From RBG-16-66-20 sp049651845 (lineage in GTDB: Bacteria; Pseudomonadota; Gammaproteobacteria; Burkholderiales; SG8-39), in the NCBI GenBank assembly GCA_049651845.1, contig JBASCW010000110.1, positions 1-24,525 of the forward strand: a stretch of 24,525 nt of DNA, read 5' to 3'. The position numbers were made by a program, and so were the translations under genes. A model generated the notes under the pieces. That model saw only the letters and a list, made by a program, of their open reading frames with translations. It searched no databases and was not told where the DNA came from. This document shows positions 21,793-24,525 of the stretch, piece after piece. The stretch's first letter is position 1; each line of letters opens with the position of its first letter.

Positions 21793-22959
21793 TCAGCGGC
21801 AGGCCGAAGCCGGCGTGCGCGGCGGCAGCGCGCTCGCGGCTTCGCTGAGCGACTCGAGAAACGCCACCAGGTCCGCCGACTCGGCGGGCGTGAGCCGCAG
21901 CGGCTTGAGGATCGCTTCGCCGTCGGCATGCAGCCGGTCCGGGCTGATCTCCGAGTAGTGGCGCACCACGTCGGCCAGCGTCGCGAGGCTGCCGTCGTGC
22001 ATGTAGGGCGCGGTGCGCGCGACGTTGCGCAGGCCGGGCGTCTTGAATTCGCCGAAGTTGCGGTGCTGCAGGTCCACCTGGCGCGTCTTCACCGCGCTCG
22101 CCCCCGATGCATCGTCGTTGTAGACGCCCAGCAGGTTGAGCGGGTTGGCCTCGAGCCGGCGGATGCCGCCGTGGCGACCGGGATCGGCGCCGCCCTTCAC
22201 GAAGAACGGCACGCCGGTATCGTGGAATTCGCCGTTCGTGAACGCCGGCCCGACGTGGCAGGCGCTGCAGTTGCCGCGGCCGACGAAGATGCGCAGGCCC
22301 CGCTGTGCGGCTTCCGGATACTTCTTCATCGAGGAAGGATCGCCGCGAGACAGCGCATCGCGGAAGTCGTCGAACGGCGAACGGCCGCTCACCAGCGTCT
22401 CCTGGAACGCGGCGAGCGCCTTGCCGATACCCGCGAGCACCGCCTCGTCGGCGGCGGGCGGCGGCGCGCCGAATGCCTTCTCGAAGCGGCAGGCGAGCTC
22501 CGCGTCGCCGCGCACCAGCGCGGCGGCCTCGGCGCGGCTGCCGCCCATTTCGCGCGCATCCGAGATCGGGCGCACGCTCTGCGCCCACAGCGAGTCACCC
22601 GCGCCGTCCCAGCCGAACCAGCGCTGGTAGCGCACGTCGAGCAGGCTCGGCGTGTTGCGGTCGACTTCCTCCAGGCCGAAGGCGCGCGCGCGCCCGTCCT
22701 GCCAGCCGCGATAGGGCGCGTGGCAGGTCGCGCACAGCACTTTGCGCGAAGGCGACAGGCGCGGCTCGAAAAAGAGGCGCTCGCCGAGCGCGATCGCCTG
22801 CGCGTTGCCCGAGGCGCGGTTGGTCGGGTCGCCGGCCCAGGGCGCGGGCCAGGGGCCGTGGCGCAGGATCGCTCGCGTTTCGGATTCGCTGAAATCGAGC
22901 GCCTGCGCCAGCGCAGCGCTCGCCGCTGCGAGCAGCAGCGCGACGGCGAGCGCGCGCAT
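21793..22959 (-). CDS. Di-heme cytochrome c peroxidase / MauG-family protein
   Basis: The product is 388 residues from the ATG at 22957-22959, with a signal peptide (1-19, ending ALA). Two c-type heme sites are present: CATCH (76-80) and CSACH (231-235). The block FKTPGLRNVARTAPYMHDGS places Met320 where classical bacterial CcpA has its axial methionine and MauG has tyrosine, so a peroxidase-like heme is favoured. The family reduces hydrogen peroxide or oxidises residues of a partner protein in the periplasm. The start overlaps the preceding gene's stop by one base (TGATG), so it is coupled to the small YtkA-like protein. The open frame extends upstream, but only as a shadow. Confidence 0.9.
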   Translation of the reverse strand: MRALAVALLLAAASAALAQALDFSESETRAILRHGPWPAPWAGDPTNRASGNAQAIALGERLFFEPRLSPSRKVLCATCHAPYRGWQDGRARAFGLEEVDRNTPSLLDVRYQRWFGWDGAGDSLWAQSVRPISDAREMGGSRAEAAALVRGDAELACRFEKAFGAPPPAADEAVLAGIGKALAAFQETLVSGRSPFDDFRDALSRGDPSSMKKYPEAAQRGLRIFVGRGNCSACHVGPAFTNGEFHDTGVPFFVKGGADPGRHGGIRRLEANPLNLLGVYNDDASGASAVKTRQVDLQHRNFGEFKTPGLRNVARTAPYMHDGSLATLADVVRHYSEISPDRLHADGEAILKPLRLTPAESADLVAFLESLSEAASALPPRTPASACR

Positions 22960-23369
22960 CACTCGATGCGCACGCTGTGCGTGAGGCGCTCGGTGCCGAG
23001 CTCGAAGACGAACTCCCAGCGCCCCGGCATGTGAATCAGCCACCCTTCGGAATGCAGGCGACCGGTGCCCAGCCGCGCGACTTTGGTCCGGTAGTTCATG
23101 CCGTGCCGGTGCTCGGGCATGTGCGCATCCAGCCGCACGCGCTCCAGGTTCAAGCTGCCCGTCTTCGGGCAGGCGGCGAGCTCGAGCACGAAGGGCTCGC
23201 CCACCGCGATCTTCGCCGGCTTGGTCCAGTAGGACACGGCGAGGCGCTCGGACTCCAGGCGCACGCCCGGCGGCAGCTCGCAGGCCGCCGCCGCGCCCAG
23301 CGCACAGGCCGCCGCGACGCCGGTCAGTGCCCCTGAAAGACGCCGAAGATCGTCTCGCCGTTTTTCCAA
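22959..23369 (-). CDS. Small exported YtkA-like protein
   Basis: The frame ends at TGA 22959-22961. The mature part carries HMPEHRHGMNYRTK and WLIHMPGRWEFVFELG, the pattern of YtkA/FixH-like beta-sandwich proteins (A-M-P-x-H-x-H-G-M-N-Y, then H-M-x-G-R-W). A hydrophobic Ala-rich segment ending AAAAC makes it exported, possibly a lipoprotein. The start is uncertain. TTG at 23367-23369 gives 136 residues with a good basic-then-hydrophobic signal and is used here. ATG at 23409-23411 gives 150 residues but a long charged leader. CTG at 23325-23327 would overlap the amidohydrolase stop as CTGA. It sits between the amidohydrolase and the di-heme protein and may be a partner of the latter. Confidence 0.7.
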   Translation of the reverse strand: MEKRRDDLRRLSGALTGVAAACALGAAAACELPPGVRLESERLAVSYWTKPAKIAVGEPFVLELAACPKTGSLNLERVRLDAHMPEHRHGMNYRTKVARLGTGRLHSEGWLIHMPGRWEFVFELGTERLTHSVRIE

Positions 23370-24139
23370 GCGATACGCTCGGCCACGTCCTTCGGCAGGT
23401 CGCCGAGCCATTGCCGCGACCAGCTCGCGTGCTCGCCGATGTAGTGCCAGCGCTCCGGGGTGAAGGAATCGGTGCCGACCATGAAGCGGTCGGGGAACTC
23501 GAGGAACGCCGCGCGCCAGTCGGGATCGACCTTGCCGCCGCGTGCATGGTCGGTGCGGAACGCGAGGTCGCACCAGAGGTTGCGGTGCTTGCGCAGCATC
23601 TCGCGTACCCGCTCGGGCCGGTCGAAGCCCGCGTGCGCCCACAGGATGCGCGCCTCGGGCCACTGCTTGAACAGCCGCTCGACCGCGTCGGCGTCCGAGT
23701 GCGCGTGCAGGATCAACCGGTACTGGCGCGCGAGTTGCACCATGCGGCGCGGCACCGGCAGGTCGGCGTCCGCCCCGTACAGATGGAATTCGCCGATGCC
23801 GGCGTAGCGGTAGCGCCGCAGGCGCTCCTCGAGATAGGGAATCACGCTGTCGTCGCGGAACCAGCTGCCGATCTCGCCGCGCGAGCGGTAGGGCCGCAGC
23901 TCCGGGATCACCAGGTCGGGCGCGAGCGCGACCAGGCGCTGCTGGCCGTCGTCGCCGGAACTGGAGGTCAGCGCGCGCTTGAGGCCGGCCTTGCGCAGGA
24001 TCGCGATCGCCTGCGCCGGCGGCACCGTGTCCCAGGCGTCGTGGCTGTAGTGCAGGTGCGCGTCGAAGATCGGCAGCTCGCTCGCCTGCGCGGCGCCGAG
24101 CGCGAGGCATAGAGCGGCGCTGGCGGCGAGGCGGCGCAC
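23324..24139 (-). CDS. Exported amidohydrolase-2 family protein
   Basis: A 271-residue TIM-barrel metal-dependent hydrolase. A signal peptide covers residues 1-19 (MRRLAASAALCLALGAAQA). The metal site is present: DAHLH (His28, His30), LHAHSD (His145, His147), WAHAGF (His169) and VGTDSF (Asp224), in the order of the amidohydrolase-2 (PF04909) family. These enzymes hydrolyse or decarboxylate small cyclic or acyl substrates; export to the periplasm is less usual. It starts 7 bases after the ankyrin gene and its end overlaps the start region of the YtkA-like gene, so all are one operon. The substrate is unknown. Confidence 0.88.
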   Translation of the reverse strand: MRRLAASAALCLALGAAQASELPIFDAHLHYSHDAWDTVPPAQAIAILRKAGLKRALTSSSGDDGQQRLVALAPDLVIPELRPYRSRGEIGSWFRDDSVIPYLEERLRRYRYAGIGEFHLYGADADLPVPRRMVQLARQYRLILHAHSDADAVERLFKQWPEARILWAHAGFDRPERVREMLRKHRNLWCDLAFRTDHARGGKVDPDWRAAFLEFPDRFMVGTDSFTPERWHYIGEHASWSRQWLGDLPKDVAERIAWKNGETIFGVFQGH

Positions 24140-24146
24140 GGCGCGC

Positions 24147-24525
24147 TCAGTCCTTGGCGCCGGCGCGCTGCAGCAGCTGCACCATGCCGGCCCCGGCTTG
24201 GCCGCGCGATCGCGCGATCGACAGCGCGGTGGCGCCGCCCGAGGCGCGCAGGTTCGGATCCGCGCCCTTGGCGAGCAGCATGCCGGCGATCTCCGCGTCG
24301 TTGTTGCCCGCCGCGATCATCAGCGGCGTGCTGCCGTCGGCTTGGCGCGCGTTCGGCGACTTGCCGTCGTCGAGCAGCTCCTTCACGGCCGCGCGGTCGC
24401 GCATCACGGTGGCGGTCATGAGATCGTTGTAGCGCGAGTAGAGGTCGCGCAGGCTCGCCGGCCGCTGGTAACCGACCGGCTCGGCAGGCGCCGCCGGCGC
24501 GGCGGCGGGCGCCGCCGGCTCGGGC
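24147..24525 (-). CDS. Ankyrin-repeat protein, C-terminal part (start outside the window)
   Basis: The frame is open to the window edge; 125 codons are visible. A Pro/Ala-rich stretch comes first (PEPAAPAAAPAAPAEP), probably a linker after a signal or membrane anchor. It is followed by RDLYSRYNDLMTATVMRDRA and two ankyrin units (ADGSTPLMIAAGNNDAEIAG, then SGGATALSIARSRG). The internal ATG at 24417-24419 is not the start because the frame and domain continue upstream of it. Ankyrin proteins bind other proteins. As first visible gene of the operon with an amidohydrolase and a di-heme peroxidase, it may be a periplasmic scaffold or inhibitor; this is inference. Confidence 0.8.
   Translation of the reverse strand, partial: PEPAAPAAAPAAPAEPVGYQRPASLRDLYSRYNDLMTATVMRDRAAVKELLDDGKSPNARQADGSTPLMIAAGNNDAEIAGMLLAKGADPNLRASGGATALSIARSRGQAGAGMVQLLQRAGAKD

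Noticed and set aside
22960..23547. Upstream extension of the di-heme peroxidase frame
   Set aside because: It runs through the YtkA-like gene in another frame; the signal peptide at 22959 marks the start.

Overview
The window is high-GC bacterial DNA, most like a betaproteobacterium. This is inferred from codon and base composition, the pst-pho-ppx-ppk arrangement, an IS5-type transposase start, and a GGGGTCAGAGTAAG-type palindrome of a kind common in that group. No rRNA or tRNA gene and no CRISPR array was seen.

Layout. (1) Positions 1-3180 are a patch of broken genes beside ppk1. It holds the end of an IS5-family element, a BrnA antitoxin remnant, one intact secreted TPR protein, a SlmA/TetR-like remnant, a nucleotidyltransferase remnant followed by a small partner gene broken in a C-run, a GGATAGGAAC tandem repeat, and a few unrecognised open frames. 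(2) Positions 3180-13991 are a phosphate and polyphosphate block. ppk1 and ppx diverge from a 121-bp promoter region. Facing ppx is the long run pstS-pstC-pstA-pstB-phoU-phoB-phoR-sixA, driven by a clear Pho box and -10 in front of pstS, with a terminator (attenuator) between pstS and pstC. A perfect 28-bp inverted repeat sits between ppx and sixA and supplies both stop codons. (3) Positions 14000-20138 are a branched-chain-amino-acid-type (Liv) ABC transporter: binding protein, LivH, LivM, LivG, LivF, then a benzaldehyde-dehydrogenase-like enzyme. LivF and the dehydrogenase form one uninterrupted reading frame. (4) A gabD-like succinate-semialdehyde dehydrogenase at 20286-21770 is divergent from the transporter operon. 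(5) Positions 21793-24525 are a compact operon running leftward: an ankyrin-repeat protein (cut by the window edge), an exported amidohydrolase, a small YtkA-like exported protein and a di-heme MauG/CcpA-type peroxidase.

How it fits together. PstSCAB imports phosphate; PhoU and PhoR/PhoB sense and respond; Ppk1 and Ppx make and degrade polyphosphate. The Liv cluster and the two aldehyde dehydrogenases look like uptake and oxidation of a small, possibly aromatic, organic substrate. The right-hand four-gene operon is predicted to act mostly in the periplasm and has no function I can name; it is the best candidate here for an undescribed system.
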